From Rhodoglobus sp. (GTDB lineage: Bacteria; Actinomycetota; Actinomycetes; Actinomycetales; Microbacteriaceae), in the NCBI GenBank assembly GCA_025463515.1, contig JAODAQ010000068.1, positions 1-57,973 on the forward strand: a stretch of 57,973 nt of DNA. The letters run 5' to 3'. A program made the translations under genes and the position numbers. Below are positions 45,362 to 54,114 of the stretch, piece after piece; the first letter of the stretch is position 1, and the number at the start of each line of letters is the position of its first letter. The notes under the pieces were generated by a model. The model ran no database searches. It had not been told where the DNA came from and worked only from the letters and a program-made list of their open reading frames with translations.

Positions 45362-46116
45362 TTCGTCGTGGCGGCGTCCACGTCGTGGAACGTCACGGGG
45401 TAGTTGTCGAGCCACGTCCACCGGTCGACGGGCCAGCTGATCAGGAGCGCGCGCCCGACCACGTTGTCGATCGGGACGAAGCCGCCGGTCGGGTCGTCGC
45501 GGTGGTACGCGGAATCCGCCGAGTTGTAGCGGTTGTCGCCCATCACCCAGAGCTTGCCCTCGGGCACGGTGACCTCGAAGTCGTCGCGGGTGGCCTTCGT
45601 GATGTCGGGCGGGAGGTTGATGTACGGCTCCTCGAGGGGCACCCCGTTGACGGTGAGCTGTCCGAAGTCGTTGCAGCAGATGATCGTGTCCCCGGGCAGG
45701 CCGATGACCCGCTTGATGAGGTGGTCGTTGCTGTCAGGGGCGCTCAGCCCGACGAACGCGAGCACGGCGTCCACGGCGCCGACGAACCAGTTGACCGGCT
45801 GGTCGATCTGCGGGGTGAGCCAGCCGCCCGGGTCGCGGAACACGACGACGTCGCCGTGCTCGATCGGCATGAGCTTGGGCTCGAGCTGGTTGACGATGAT
45901 GCGGTCGTCGATGTGCAGAGTCTCCTCCATCGACGACGACGGGATGTAGAACGACCTGATCAGAAAGGTCTTGATGAGGAACGAGATCAGCAGCGCTGCC
46001 AAGAAGATCAGCACGATATCGCGGAGGAAGATCTTCCAGCCGCGCTTCTGCTTTGACTTCGGTGCACGGACGGGCCTACTGCCTGCGTCCGCGTCGTATT
46101 CCGTGCGATATGTCAC
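45358..46116 (-). CDS. lepB: Signal peptidase I
   Basis: A 252-residue membrane-bound peptidase that removes signal peptides. One N-terminal span (about 33-53), then box B with the catalytic Ser in IPSSSMEETLH (Ser62), box D Lys in IKRVIGLPGD and box E GDNRYNSADSAYH. It follows rplS after a strong hairpin terminator; the order rplS-lepB-rnhB is conserved in actinobacteria. Confidence 0.96.
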   Translation of the reverse strand: MTYRTEYDADAGSRPVRAPKSKQKRGWKIFLRDIVLIFLAALLISFLIKTFLIRSFYIPSSSMEETLHIDDRIIVNQLEPKLMPIEHGDVVVFRDPGGWLTPQIDQPVNWFVGAVDAVLAFVGLSAPDSNDHLIKRVIGLPGDTIICCNDFGQLTVNGVPLEEPYINLPPDITKATRDDFEVTVPEGKLWVMGDNRYNSADSAYHRDDPTGGFVPIDNVVGRALLISWPVDRWTWLDNYPVTFHDVDAATTK

Positions 46117-46123
46117 TTAAACC

Positions 46124-46163
46124 CCTGAGCTCCCAGCAAGCATAAGCGGGCTGGGAGCTCAGG
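46124..46163 (-). terminator. Terminator between rplS and lepB
   Basis: Perfect 14-bp arms (46124-46137 and 46150-46163) with a 12-nt loop, 31 bp after the rplS stop. The minus-strand stem is followed by GGTTTAAG. It should reduce read-through into lepB, which would then need its own promoter or rely on partial read-through. Confidence 0.85.
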
Positions 46164-46194
46164 AAAGTCGAATCGCGGAGGCCGCGACAAGGAA

Positions 46195-46545
46195 CTACGA
46201 GAAGTCGCGCTTCTCCTTGATCTTGGCCTTCTTGCCGCGCAGGTTGCGCAGGTAGTAGAGCTTCGCGCGGCGCACGTCACCGCGGGTGACGAGCTCGATG
46301 TGGTCGATGATCGGGGAGTGCACGGGGAACGTGCGCTCGACGCCGACCTGGAAGCTCACCTTGCGCACCGTGAAGGTCTCGCGGCCGCCCTCGCCGGAGC
46401 GGCCGATCACGACGCCCTGGAACACCTGGATACGCGAGCGCGTACCTTCAACGATGTTCACGTGCACCTTGACGTTGTCGCCGGCGCGGAAGTCGGGGAT
46501 GTTGTCCTTGAGGGATGCTGCATCGACGCTGTCGAGGATGTGCAT
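46195..46545 (-). CDS. rplS: 50S ribosomal protein L19
   Basis: A 116-residue ribosomal protein at the subunit interface. Classic sequence: [69 protein letters not shown]. The ATG at 46545 gives the conserved MHILDSV start; an upstream ATG at 46572 would add nine poorly conserved residues. Monocistronic as judged by the strong downstream terminator. Confidence 0.97.
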   Translation of the reverse strand: MHILDSVDAASLKDNIPDFRAGDNVKVHVNIVEGTRSRIQVFQGVVIGRSGEGGRETFTVRKVSFQVGVERTFPVHSPIIDHIELVTRGDVRRAKLYYLRNLRGKKAKIKEKRDFS

Positions 46546-46773
46546 GGAGTTTTCGCTCTCTGCGCCCGCCACGGGTCGAACGCGTGTTTATCAGTGAAAG
46601 AATGGAGTGTCGTGCCCGGATACTGAACCGGATCCCCTGTGGCAGAGCCGTCAAGCAGGCACGAAGGGCAATTCTCGCACAGAACCACCGCGGGGTGCCA
46701 CTCAGGAGGCTCAAGGGTGCGCCAAGCTATCTTCAGGGTGCGCCCTACCACCGAAAGCAGAGCACCGATAACT

Positions 46774-47409
46774 ATGAACGACCTCACCGACTTCGTGCCG
46801 GCCACCGTCCGCACGGAGCCGGTCCAGCAGCGCTCGACCGAGCGCATTACGAGCCTCCTCGACGCCGCCGCCGACCTGATCGACCAGAACGGCATCGACG
46901 GCCTCACCACGAGCGACGTAGCGACGCGCTCCGGCTCGTCGGTGGGCGTGGTGTACCGCTACTTCCCGAACATCCAGTCGCTCCTGCGCGCCCTCGCCTC
47001 GCGCAATATGGAGAAGTTCACCACCCGGCTCTTCGGCGCGATGTCGGAGCAGCCGGAGGGCTGGATGGCCGCGATGAACGCCGCGATCGACGGCTATGTC
47101 GAGCTGCTGCGCAACGAGCCCGGCTTCCGCGCCCTCGGGTTCGGCGACGTGATCGACAAGCGCTTCATCCAGCCGGACCAGTCCAACAACTCGGTCCTGG
47201 CGAAGCAGTTCGGCGAGCTGTTCACCCGCAAGTACGGGCTCGTGCCCTCGGCAGACCTCTCCCTCGACCTCGAGATCATCATCGAGATCGCAGATGCCCT
47301 GCTGCACCGCGCCTTCCTCTACGAGCGCCAGGGCGACGAGCGCTTCATCGAGAAGCTCCGCACCATCGTCTTCGAGTACATGAGCAAGCACGAGGAGCTC
47401 CCCGCGTGA
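46774..47409 (+). CDS. TetR-family transcriptional regulator
   Basis: A 211-residue regulator with the N-terminal HTH (RITSLLDAAADLIDQNGIDGL, TTSDVATRSGSSVGVVYRYFPNIQSLLRAL) and a C-terminal ligand-binding domain typical of TetR_C. The ATG at 46774 was chosen on the conserved HTH spacing. Its stop overlaps the GTG of the methionine aminopeptidase gene (GTGA), so the two form an operon inserted in opposite orientation between rplS and trmD. Confidence 0.92.
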   Translation: MNDLTDFVPATVRTEPVQQRSTERITSLLDAAADLIDQNGIDGLTTSDVATRSGSSVGVVYRYFPNIQSLLRALASRNMEKFTTRLFGAMSEQPEGWMAAMNAAIDGYVELLRNEPGFRALGFGDVIDKRFIQPDQSNNSVLAKQFGELFTRKYGLVPSADLSLDLEIIIEIADALLHRAFLYERQGDERFIEKLRTIVFEYMSKHEELPA

Positions 47410-48179
47410 TCGAACTGCGGACCCCCGCCGAGATCGACCGGATGCACGCTGCCGGCACGTTCGTCGCGGGCGTGCTCGAGGCCACCGCCGCGGCATCCGT
47501 CGTCGGCACCAACATGCTCGACATCGACCGACTCGCCCACGACCTGATCCGCAAGGCCGGCGCTGAGAGCTGCTACATCGACTACCACCCGTCCTTCGGC
47601 GCATCGCCGTTCGGGAAGGTGCTGTGCACCTCCGTCAACGACGCCGCGCTGCACGGCCTGCCGCACGACTACCGGCTGCGCGACGGCGATCTGCTGACCC
47701 TCGACTTCGCGGCCTCCGTCAACGGCTGGGTCGCCGACTCCGCGATCAGCTTCGTGGTGGGGACTCCTCGCGAGGAGGACCTGCGACTCATCGAGACGAC
47801 CTCGCGCGCGCTCGACGCCGGCATCGCCGCCGCGGTAGTGGGCAACCGCATCGGCGACATCTCCGCCGCGATCGGGGACGTCGCGCACGACGCGGGCTAC
47901 AGCGTCAACACCGACTTCGGCGGCCACGGCGTGGGCCGCACCATGCACGGGGACCCGCACATCCCCAACGACGGCCGGCCCGGGCGCGGTCTGCCCCTGC
48001 GCGCAGGGCTGGTGTTCGCCATCGAGCCCTGGTTCATGATCGGCACCGACCGCATCTACACCGACAAGGACGGCTGGACCCTCCGCAGCGCCGACGGCTC
48101 GCGCGCGGCGCACTTCGAGCACACGGTCGCAGTGACGGAGGACGGGCCGCTCGTGCTCAGCGCTCGCAGCGGTCGCTGA
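47406..48179 (+). CDS. map: Methionine aminopeptidase, type I
   Basis: A 257-residue enzyme removing N-terminal Met. Metal ligands lie in DGDLLTLDFAASVNGWVADSAIS (two Asp), GGHGVGRTMHGDPHIPN (His), FAIEPWFM (Glu) and EHTVAVTEDG (Glu). It is likely a second, non-housekeeping map, as the essential one is normally beside adk/secY. Coupled to an upstream TetR gene by a 4-bp overlap. Its stop codon TGA is shared with the first bases of palindromic repeat copy 6. Confidence 0.93.
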   Translation: MIELRTPAEIDRMHAAGTFVAGVLEATAAASVVGTNMLDIDRLAHDLIRKAGAESCYIDYHPSFGASPFGKVLCTSVNDAALHGLPHDYRLRDGDLLTLDFAASVNGWVADSAISFVVGTPREEDLRLIETTSRALDAGIAAAVVGNRIGDISAAIGDVAHDAGYSVNTDFGGHGVGRTMHGDPHIPNDGRPGRGLPLRAGLVFAIEPWFMIGTDRIYTDKDGWTLRSADGSRAAHFEHTVAVTEDGPLVLSARSGR

Positions 48180-48291
48180 TTGAGTAGCGCGCCCTAGCGC
48201 GCGTATCGAAATCCCGGTTTCGATACGGCCGCGGGCGGCCTACTCAACCCGCACCCGGTTTCGATACGGCCGCGGGCGGCCTACTCAACCC
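48178..48291. repeat. Cluster of three palindromic intergenic repeats (copies 6-8)
   Basis: Copy 6 (48178-48214) runs forward with inner stem GCGCGC-CCTA-GCGCGC. Copies 7 (48216-48250) and 8 (48257-48291) are identical to each other and inverted, with stem GGCCGC-GG-GCGGCC-type arms, and equal the reverse complement of copy 1 at 7507. The cluster exactly fills the space between the convergent map and trmD genes. Confidence 0.93.
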
Positions 48292-48294
48292 GCC

Positions 48295-48972
48295 TCAGGA
48301 CAGCAGGTCGGGGCGGCGGGCGCGCGTGCGCTCGAGCTGCTGCTCGTGGCGCCAGGCCGCGATCGCCCCGTGGTTGCCGCTCAGCAGCACGGGCGGAACC
48401 TCGCGTCCGCGCCACTCGGCGGGCTTCGTGTAGCTCGGGTACTCGAGCAGGCCGCCCTCGTGGCTCTCCTCGTCGAGGCTCGCCGCGTTGCCGATCACGC
48501 CGGGCACGAGGCGGCCGACAGCCTCGATCATCGCCATCACGGCGACCTCTCCCCCGTTGAGCACGTAGTCGCCGAGGCTGATCTCGCGAACGCGCGCGAC
48601 GGATCCGGCGTGGTCGATCACGCGCTGGTCGATGCCCTCGTAGCGGCCGCAGCCGAACACGAGGTGCGGCTCGAGCGCGAGCTCCCGGGCGGTCGCCTGG
48701 GTGAACCGCTCCCCCGCGGGCGAGGGGAATACGACGACCGACTCGGGCGTGACGACGGCGTCCAGCGCCTCGCCCCAGGGCTCCGGGCGCATGACCATGC
48801 CCGCCCCGCCGCCGTAGGGGGTGTCATCCACGGTCCGATGCCTGTCGTGCGTGAAATCACGCAGGTCGTGCACGCCGACGTCAATGATGCCGGCCTGCCG
48901 CGCCTTGCCGAGCAGCGAGACGTCGAGCACGCCGAAGAACTCGGGGAAGATCGTCACGATGTCGATCTTCAC
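48295..48972 (-). CDS. trmD: tRNA (guanine-N1)-methyltransferase
   Basis: A 225-residue SPOUT methyltransferase that methylates G37 next to the anticodon. Signatures: [12 protein letters not shown] start, [47 protein letters not shown], and [17 protein letters not shown]-like end. The GTG at 48972 has GAGGAG upstream. It follows rimM by 2 bp. A longer upstream frame over rimM is not real. Confidence 0.96.
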   Translation of the reverse strand: MKIDIVTIFPEFFGVLDVSLLGKARQAGIIDVGVHDLRDFTHDRHRTVDDTPYGGGAGMVMRPEPWGEALDAVVTPESVVVFPSPAGERFTQATARELALEPHLVFGCGRYEGIDQRVIDHAGSVARVREISLGDYVLNGGEVAVMAMIEAVGRLVPGVIGNAASLDEESHEGGLLEYPSYTKPAEWRGREVPPVLLSGNHGAIAAWRHEQQLERTRARRPDLLS

Positions 48973-48974
48973 GG

Positions 48975-49559
48975 CTACTCCTCGGGCTGGGTCTCGTCGT
49001 CTTCCGCGACCTCTTCGAACAGGCCGAGGGGCGGCGTGACGGTCATGGTGCCTGCTTTGATGTCGACGGATGCCACGATCGCCTTCACGAACGGAACGAG
49101 AACGTCGCCCGTGCTCGTCGCGACCGTGAGCAGGTCTTGGGCGGGGAAGTGGTCGATCTGCGAGATCGTGCCGACCTCGACGCCGTCGCGGAGCACGCGC
49201 AGCCCGACCAGCTGGTGGTCGAACCAGGCGTCCTCCTCGTCGGACTCCTGGTCGAGGTCCTGGTCGATCCAGAGGATCGCCTTGATGAGGGTCTCCGCCG
49301 CGGTGCGGTCGTTGACGTCCTTGAAGAACGCGACCGGCTGGGCGTTGTAGAACTTGAGCTCGATGAGCTCGAGCTTCTTGCCGTGCCAATCCGAGCTGGT
49401 CGGAACCTGGAGCGAGAACGTCGCCCCGGGGGTGAACCGCTTCTCGGGTGCGTCGGTGTAGAGCTCGACCTTGATCGCGCCCTTGAGTCCGTGTGCCTTG
49501 GTCAGCCGTCCCACGCGCAGCTGCGTGTGGGACGGCTGAGGAGCCTTTGGCCCGGCCAA
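48975..49559 (-). CDS. rimM: 16S rRNA processing protein RimM
   Basis: A 194-residue assembly factor for the 30S head. It has the [23 protein letters not shown]-terminal domain, the central PRC-like domain ([30 protein letters not shown]) and a C-terminal PPLGLFEEV. The start is TTG, 3 bp after khpA. A very strong palindrome (49502-49539) covers codons 7-19, so folding of this mRNA could limit rimM translation. Confidence 0.94.
   Translation of the reverse strand: MAGPKAPQPSHTQLRVGRLTKAHGLKGAIKVELYTDAPEKRFTPGATFSLQVPTSSDWHGKKLELIELKFYNAQPVAFFKDVNDRTAAETLIKAILWIDQDLDQESDEEDAWFDHQLVGLRVLRDGVEVGTISQIDHFPAQDLLTVATSTGDVLVPFVKAIVASVDIKAGTMTVTPPLGLFEEVAEDDETQPEE
49502..49539. repeat. 38-bp near-perfect palindrome inside rimM
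   Basis: Two 19-bp arms with no spacer and a single mismatched pair, lying within codons 7-19 of rimM. In the minus-strand mRNA it would make a long uninterrupted hairpin just after the TTG start. Confidence 0.8.
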
Positions 49560-49562
49560 GGT

Positions 49563-49799
49563 CTAGTAGTCGGTGTCGACCACGTCGACGCGCACCTTGC
49601 GGCCGTCGGCGAGAGCCGAGACCAGGGTGCGGAGCGCCTTCGCGGTGCGACCCGCGCGACCGATCACACGACCGAGGTCTTCGGGGTGCACGCGCACCTC
49701 GAGGACCTCGCCGCGCTGTGAGTTCTTTGCCACGACCTGAACCTGGTCAGGGTGATCGACGATCCCCTTGACCAGGTGCTCGAGAGCGGGAGCGAGCAA
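49563..49799 (-). CDS. khpA: KH-domain RNA-binding protein KhpA
   Basis: A 78-residue KH protein, with the GxxG loop in [19 protein letters not shown]. It binds RNA and, in Firmicutes, works with KhpB in cell-size control; function here is inferred. The start is TTG, 3 bp after rpsP stop. The order rpsP-khpA-rimM-trmD is universal in actinobacteria. Confidence 0.94.
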   Translation of the reverse strand: MLAPALEHLVKGIVDHPDQVQVVAKNSQRGEVLEVRVHPEDLGRVIGRAGRTAKALRTLVSALADGRKVRVDVVDTDY

Positions 49800-49801
49800 G
49801 G

Positions 49802-50404
49802 CTACGCCTTGTCGGTAGCGTCGGCGTCAGCCTCTGCGGCGGCGTCCGCAGCAGGAGCGTCATCGGTGCCGGCGGGGGTGGCCTCGTCGGCTGCGGCCTC
49901 GGCGGCGGGAGCCTCCTCGGCGGCGCCGTCGGAGACGACTGCCTCAGCGGCGGTCTCCTCGACCGGAGCCTCTGCAGCGGGAGCCTCGTCGGCAGGAGCC
50001 TCGGCGACCGGGGCCTCCTTCGCCTCTTCAACGGGCGCAGCCGCGACGGGCTTCTCCGTCTTGGGCTTGAGAACCGGCTTCTTCTTCTCGTCAGCCTGGA
50101 ACTCGACCTTGGCTTCCTTGGTCTTCACCGTGGACTTGGCGTTCTTGTCGCCCTTGAAGATTCCCCAGTCGCCCGTGAGCTTGAGGATTGCCTCGACCTG
50201 CGGCGACGGCTGTGCGCCAACGCCGAGCCAGTAGAGGGCTCGCTCCGACTCGACCTCGATGTACGAGGGCTCCTCGGTCGGGTGGTACTTGCCGATCTCC
50301 TCGATCGAGCGGCCATCGCGCTTGGCGCGGGCGTCGGCGACGACGATGCGGTAGTACGGTGCACGGATCTTGCCCATGCGCTTGAGACGAATCTTGACAG
50401 CCAC
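49802..50404 (-). CDS. rpsP: 30S ribosomal protein S16 with long Ala/Glu-rich tail
   Basis: A 200-residue protein; the first ~90 residues are ordinary S16 ([52 protein letters not shown]). The rest is an acidic, Ala/Pro/Glu-rich low-complexity tail of about 100 residues, much longer than the usual 80-90-residue protein. The GTG start has AGGAG 5 nt upstream. It heads the rpsP-khpA-rimM-trmD operon. Confidence 0.95.
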   Translation of the reverse strand: MAVKIRLKRMGKIRAPYYRIVVADARAKRDGRSIEEIGKYHPTEEPSYIEVESERALYWLGVGAQPSPQVEAILKLTGDWGIFKGDKNAKSTVKTKEAKVEFQADEKKKPVLKPKTEKPVAAAPVEEAKEAPVAEAPADEAPAAEAPVEETAAEAVVSDGAAEEAPAAEAAADEATPAGTDDAPAADAAAEADADATDKA

Positions 50405-50547
50405 AATTCTCCTGAATTCAATGTTTTGGTGGCGAACCGCTAGCCGTGAGCGTGGGGGCACACTCGGCACAAAAGCTCTGAGGGAATCCGTCGCGACAGA
50501 TTAGAGGGTCGTTGCGAAAGGACTCGACTGGCTATTCTGCCACGTTT

Positions 50548-51462
50548 CTAGGCAGACGGAGAATCGGTTTCGGCCAGCGCGGGAATCCGCGGGCGGCGGC
50601 GGGAGAGCGCGACGCCCACGAGGCACACCGCGCCGCCCACGACGGCGAGCACCGCGGGCACCTCCTGGAACACCAGGACGCCCAGGATGATCGCCAGCGG
50701 AGGCACGATGTAGGTGGAGACGCCGAGCTGCCCGGCCGGCATCCGCGAGAGCGCGTAGGCCCAGGTGCTGAAGGCGAGCGCGGTGGGAATAGCGCCTAGA
50801 TAGAGCACTCCGAGGATGCCCTGAGCGGGTGCATCCCGAAGACCGGTGATGAGCTGGCCGGTGAACGGAAGGCAGCAGACCATGCCGATGGCGCAGCCCA
50901 GCCAGGTGACCTGCGCGTTGGGGAGCCGCTTGAGCGCGGGCTTCTGCAGCAGCACCCCTGCGGCGTAGGTGACCGCGGCGACGAGCGCCAGTGCGACACC
51001 GACCCCGTCGCCGAGGTCGGTCGTGCCGGTGCCGAACCCGATGAGCACGACCCCCAGGAACGCGACACCCGCGCCGATCGCGAGCCACTTCGGGATGCCC
51101 TCGCGCAGGAACACCCCGGCGCCGAGGGCGATGAGGATCGGGCCGATGTTCACGATCATGGCCGTGGTGCCCGCGTCGAGCGTCTGCTCTGCAGTGTTGA
51201 GCGCCACGTTGTACGCGCCGAACCAGAGCACGCCGAAGCCGATGATCTGCAGCCACTCGCGGCGGTTCGGCGCCACCCACTTGCGGCCGATGAGCACGAC
51301 GATGCCGAGCAGGACCGTGCCGACCACGAGCCGCCCGAGTGCGAGCGCCCCGCCGGTGAAGTACTCCCCCGTACCGCGGATGACGATGAACGCGCTCGCC
51401 CACGCGAGGATCGTGACGCCGATGGCAACGAATACTAAGGGGGTGGGTCTGAGCTGGTTCAC
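50548..51462 (-). CDS. EamA-family transporter
   Basis: A 304-residue protein with ten spans in two EamA repeats (ILAWASAFIVIRGTGEYF; GTTAMIVNIGPILIALGAG; then TWAYALSRMPAGQLGVSTYI). The substrate is unknown; related proteins export amino acids or cysteine metabolites. The GTG start has TAACGT 6 nt upstream and no ribosome binding site, so it is probably leaderless. A second EamA protein is encoded at 32104-32955, with little sequence in common. Confidence 0.92.
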   Translation of the reverse strand: MNQLRPTPLVFVAIGVTILAWASAFIVIRGTGEYFTGGALALGRLVVGTVLLGIVVLIGRKWVAPNRREWLQIIGFGVLWFGAYNVALNTAEQTLDAGTTAMIVNIGPILIALGAGVFLREGIPKWLAIGAGVAFLGVVLIGFGTGTTDLGDGVGVALALVAAVTYAAGVLLQKPALKRLPNAQVTWLGCAIGMVCCLPFTGQLITGLRDAPAQGILGVLYLGAIPTALAFSTWAYALSRMPAGQLGVSTYIVPPLAIILGVLVFQEVPAVLAVVGGAVCLVGVALSRRRPRIPALAETDSPSA

Positions 51463-51538
51463 GTGCCCACGTTAGCGACGGCTTCCGACCTTCGGGCCCC
51501 GCCGGGAGCTCGATGGCCGAAAGCCGCCGAAAGTATGG

Positions 51539-52315
51539 CTAGTTCTGCGCGTCGCGCCACTTCAGCCAGCGCTTTACGGGCTCGAGGTCGTACTCGGGGC
51601 CGCTGATGCCGAGCGTGAACAGGGTCACTCCCGCCTCGAGCATGGCCTCGGCCTCCCCCGTCGTGCTGCTGCGGAGCTCGTTGGAGATCTCGATCTCGCT
51701 CACGTCGCGGCCGACAGCGGCGCCGTGCTCGGCGAGGATGCCGAGCTTGCGCGGCAGGTCGGCAGCGGCCGTGAAGCTGTGCCAGATGTCGGCGTGCTGG
51801 GCGACGATGCGGAGGGTCTTCTTCTCCCCGCCGCCGCCGATGAGCACGGGAATCTTGCGCGTGGGCGGGGGGTTCAGCTTGGCCCAGCGCGACTCGATGC
51901 GGGGCATGGCCGCGGCGAGGGCATCCAGCCGCTGGCCCGCCGTGCCGAACTCGTAGCCGTACTCGTCGTAGTCGCGCTCGAACCAGCCCGAGCCGGTGCC
52001 GAAGATGAACCGGCCGCCGCTGATGTGGTCGAGGGTGCGGGCCATGTCGGCCTGCAGGTCGGGGTTGCGGTACGAGTTGCAGTTGACCAGGGTGCCGAAC
52101 TCGACCCGGCTGGTGAGCTCGGCCCAGGAGGCGAGCTCGGTCCAGGCCTCGAAGTGCAGGCCGTCCTTCTCGCCGCTGAGCGGGAAGAAGTGGTCCCAGT
52201 TGAACAGGATGTCGACGCCGAGCTGCTCGAGCTCGCCGACTGTCTCGCGAATCGTCGAGTACGCAGCGTGCTGCGGCTGGACCTGGACACCGAGACGGAT
52301 GGGGCGTGAAGTCAT
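51539..52315 (-). CDS. LLM-class F420-dependent oxidoreductase
   Basis: A 258-residue luciferase-like TIM-barrel protein. Features: LGVQVQPQHAAY, LFNWDHFFPLSGE, FGTLVNCNSYRNPDLQADM, RFIFGTGSGWFERDY, PVLIGGGGEKKTLRI. The conserved start and GWFERDYDEYGY match the F420-binding subgroup of LLM proteins, so it likely uses reduced deazaflavin; substrate unknown. TAGCGT lies 6 nt before the ATG (leaderless). Confidence 0.92.
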   Translation of the reverse strand: MTSRPIRLGVQVQPQHAAYSTIRETVGELEQLGVDILFNWDHFFPLSGEKDGLHFEAWTELASWAELTSRVEFGTLVNCNSYRNPDLQADMARTLDHISGGRFIFGTGSGWFERDYDEYGYEFGTAGQRLDALAAAMPRIESRWAKLNPPPTRKIPVLIGGGGEKKTLRIVAQHADIWHSFTAAADLPRKLGILAEHGAAVGRDVSEIEISNELRSSTTGEAEAMLEAGVTLFTLGISGPEYDLEPVKRWLKWRDAQN

Positions 52316-52537
52316 ACTCTCACGCTACCTGATCCGGAGGCAGGCTCCGGTCGCCGTTCCTGCGGGCGGGAGCGGTCCCGACTCGTTCACCGAACCCAGG
52401 ACATGTGCTCGGCCGGCAATCTGCCCCCTCCGTGCCAAATGCAGGAGATCACTGAACCAGGAACGGCGGAGCCGCGGCCGGGCTGAACGGCGGAGAGTCG
52501 TACCAGGGCCGGAGCAGTCGACCGAGGGGCAGATCGC

Positions 52538-54091
52538 CTAACGGCCGAGGAACTTCTGCAGCGACGCGAGCTCTTCCTCGGAGGGGCCGCCGGGCTTCGC
52601 GCCCAGGCCGAAGCCCGAACCGGCAGCGGCGGCGGGCTTGAGGGATTCCCCGGCCGCGAGTGCCGCGTTCTCCGCCGCCCGCTTGGCGGGGTTGCCCGAC
52701 TTGGAGCCCTTCTTCTTCGGCAGGGCCTTGGCGCCGCCGAACTTCTGGCCGGGGATCGGGCCCATTCCGGGGATCTGCGGGGTGCCGCCGCGCGCGACGG
52801 TCTTCATCATCTTCGCGGCCTGCTCGAAGCGGTTGACCAGCGCGTTGACCTCGGTGACCGTGGTGCCCGAGCCCTTGGCGATGCGCACCCGGCGCGACCC
52901 GTTGAGCACCTTCGGCACCCGGCGCTCCTGCAGCGTCATCGACTGGATGATCGCCTCGGTGCGCGTGATCTCCGACTCGTCGAAGTTGTCGAGCTGCTCG
53001 CGCATGCCCTTCGCGCCGGGGAGCATCCCGAGCATGTTCTTGATCGAGCCCATGTTCTTGAGCTGCTGCATCTGCCCGAGGAAGTCCTCGAGGGTGAAGG
53101 TGTCGGTCGCGAACTTCTCCGCGACCTTGCGCGACTCCTCCTCGTCGAAGTTCTTCTGCGCGGTCTCGATGAGCGTCAGGATGTCGCCGAGGTCGAGGAT
53201 CCGGCTCGCCATGCGGTCGGGGTGGAACGGCTCGAAGTCGTCGAGCCCCTCGCCCGTGGAGGCGAACATGATCGGCCGACCGGTGACCGACGCGACCGAG
53301 AGCGCGGCACCGCCCCGCGCATCGCCGTCGAGCTTCGAGAGCACGACACCGGTGAAGTCGACACCCTCCTGGAACGCGCGGGCTGTCGTGACCGCGTCCT
53401 GGCCGATCATCGCGTCGATGACGAACAGCACCTCGTCGGGGTCGACGGCCTTCCGGAGGTTGGCGGCCTGCTTCATGAGCTCGGCGTCGACGCCGAGGCG
53501 TCCGGCCGTGTCGACGATGACCACGTCGAACTGCTTGCGCGTGGCCTCCTTGATCGCGTCCTTCGCGACGCGCACCGGGTCGCCCTTGCCGTTGCCGGGC
53601 TCGGGTGCGAAGACGGTCACGCCGGCCTGCTCGCCCACGACCTGCAGCTGGGTGACGGCGTTGGGGCGCTGGAGGTCGGCGGCCACGAGCATCGGGGTAT
53701 GGCCCTCGGCCTTCAGCCACTTCGCCAGCTTGCCCGCGAGGGTCGTCTTGCCTGCGCCCTGGAGGCCGGCGAGCATGATGACCGTCGGCGGGTTCTTGGC
53801 GAACTCGATGCGACGCGCCTCCCCGCCGAGGATCGTGATGAGCTCGTCGTTGACGATCTGCACGACCTGCTGTGCGGGGTTGAGCGCCTTGGACACCTCG
53901 TCGCCGAGGGCGCGCTCGCGCACGCGTCCGGTGAATTCCTTGACCACCTCGAGCGCGACGTCCGCGTCGAGCAGCGCCCGGCGGATCTCGCGGACTGTGC
54001 CGTCGACGTCGGCCGGGCTGAGCTTGCCCTTGCCGCGCAGGTTCTTGAACGTATCGGCGAGACGATCCGTGAGGTTTCCGAAGAGTGCCAT
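52538..54091 (-). CDS. ffh: Signal recognition particle GTPase Ffh
   Basis: A 517-residue protein that binds signal sequences and SRP RNA. NG domain: GLQGAGKTTLAGKLA (P-loop), VIVDTAGRLGVDAELM, LSKLDGDARGGAALS; then the Met-rich M domain (GSGTTVTEVN, FEQAAKMMKTVARG) and a basic Gly-rich tail. Its ATG is 23 bp from a divergent LLM gene; TAAACT lies 9 nt upstream on its strand, overlapping the other gene's TTTAAT. Confidence 0.97.
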   Translation of the reverse strand: MALFGNLTDRLADTFKNLRGKGKLSPADVDGTVREIRRALLDADVALEVVKEFTGRVRERALGDEVSKALNPAQQVVQIVNDELITILGGEARRIEFAKNPPTVIMLAGLQGAGKTTLAGKLAKWLKAEGHTPMLVAADLQRPNAVTQLQVVGEQAGVTVFAPEPGNGKGDPVRVAKDAIKEATRKQFDVVIVDTAGRLGVDAELMKQAANLRKAVDPDEVLFVIDAMIGQDAVTTARAFQEGVDFTGVVLSKLDGDARGGAALSVASVTGRPIMFASTGEGLDDFEPFHPDRMASRILDLGDILTLIETAQKNFDEEESRKVAEKFATDTFTLEDFLGQMQQLKNMGSIKNMLGMLPGAKGMREQLDNFDESEITRTEAIIQSMTLQERRVPKVLNGSRRVRIAKGSGTTVTEVNALVNRFEQAAKMMKTVARGGTPQIPGMGPIPGQKFGGAKALPKKKGSKSGNPAKRAAENAALAAGESLKPAAAAGSGFGLGAKPGGPSEEELASLQKFLGR

Positions 54092-54114
54092 GGTGAACCC
54101 AGTTTAATGGCAGC
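54092..54114. promoter_or_regulatory. Overlapping divergent promoters of ffh and LLM gene
   Basis: The 23-bp gap holds TTTAAT on the plus strand (54103-54108, 6 nt before ATG 54115) and TAAACT on the minus strand (54101-54106, 9 nt before ATG 54091), overlapping by four bases. Both transcripts would be leaderless and only one polymerase could bind at a time. Confidence 0.5.

Noticed and set aside
52316-52537. SRP 4.5S RNA gene or a tRNA in the 222-bp gap below ffh
   Set aside because: The conserved SRP RNA loop (GGAAG/GAGCAGC) and a tRNA T-loop (GGTTCGAAT) were not found.
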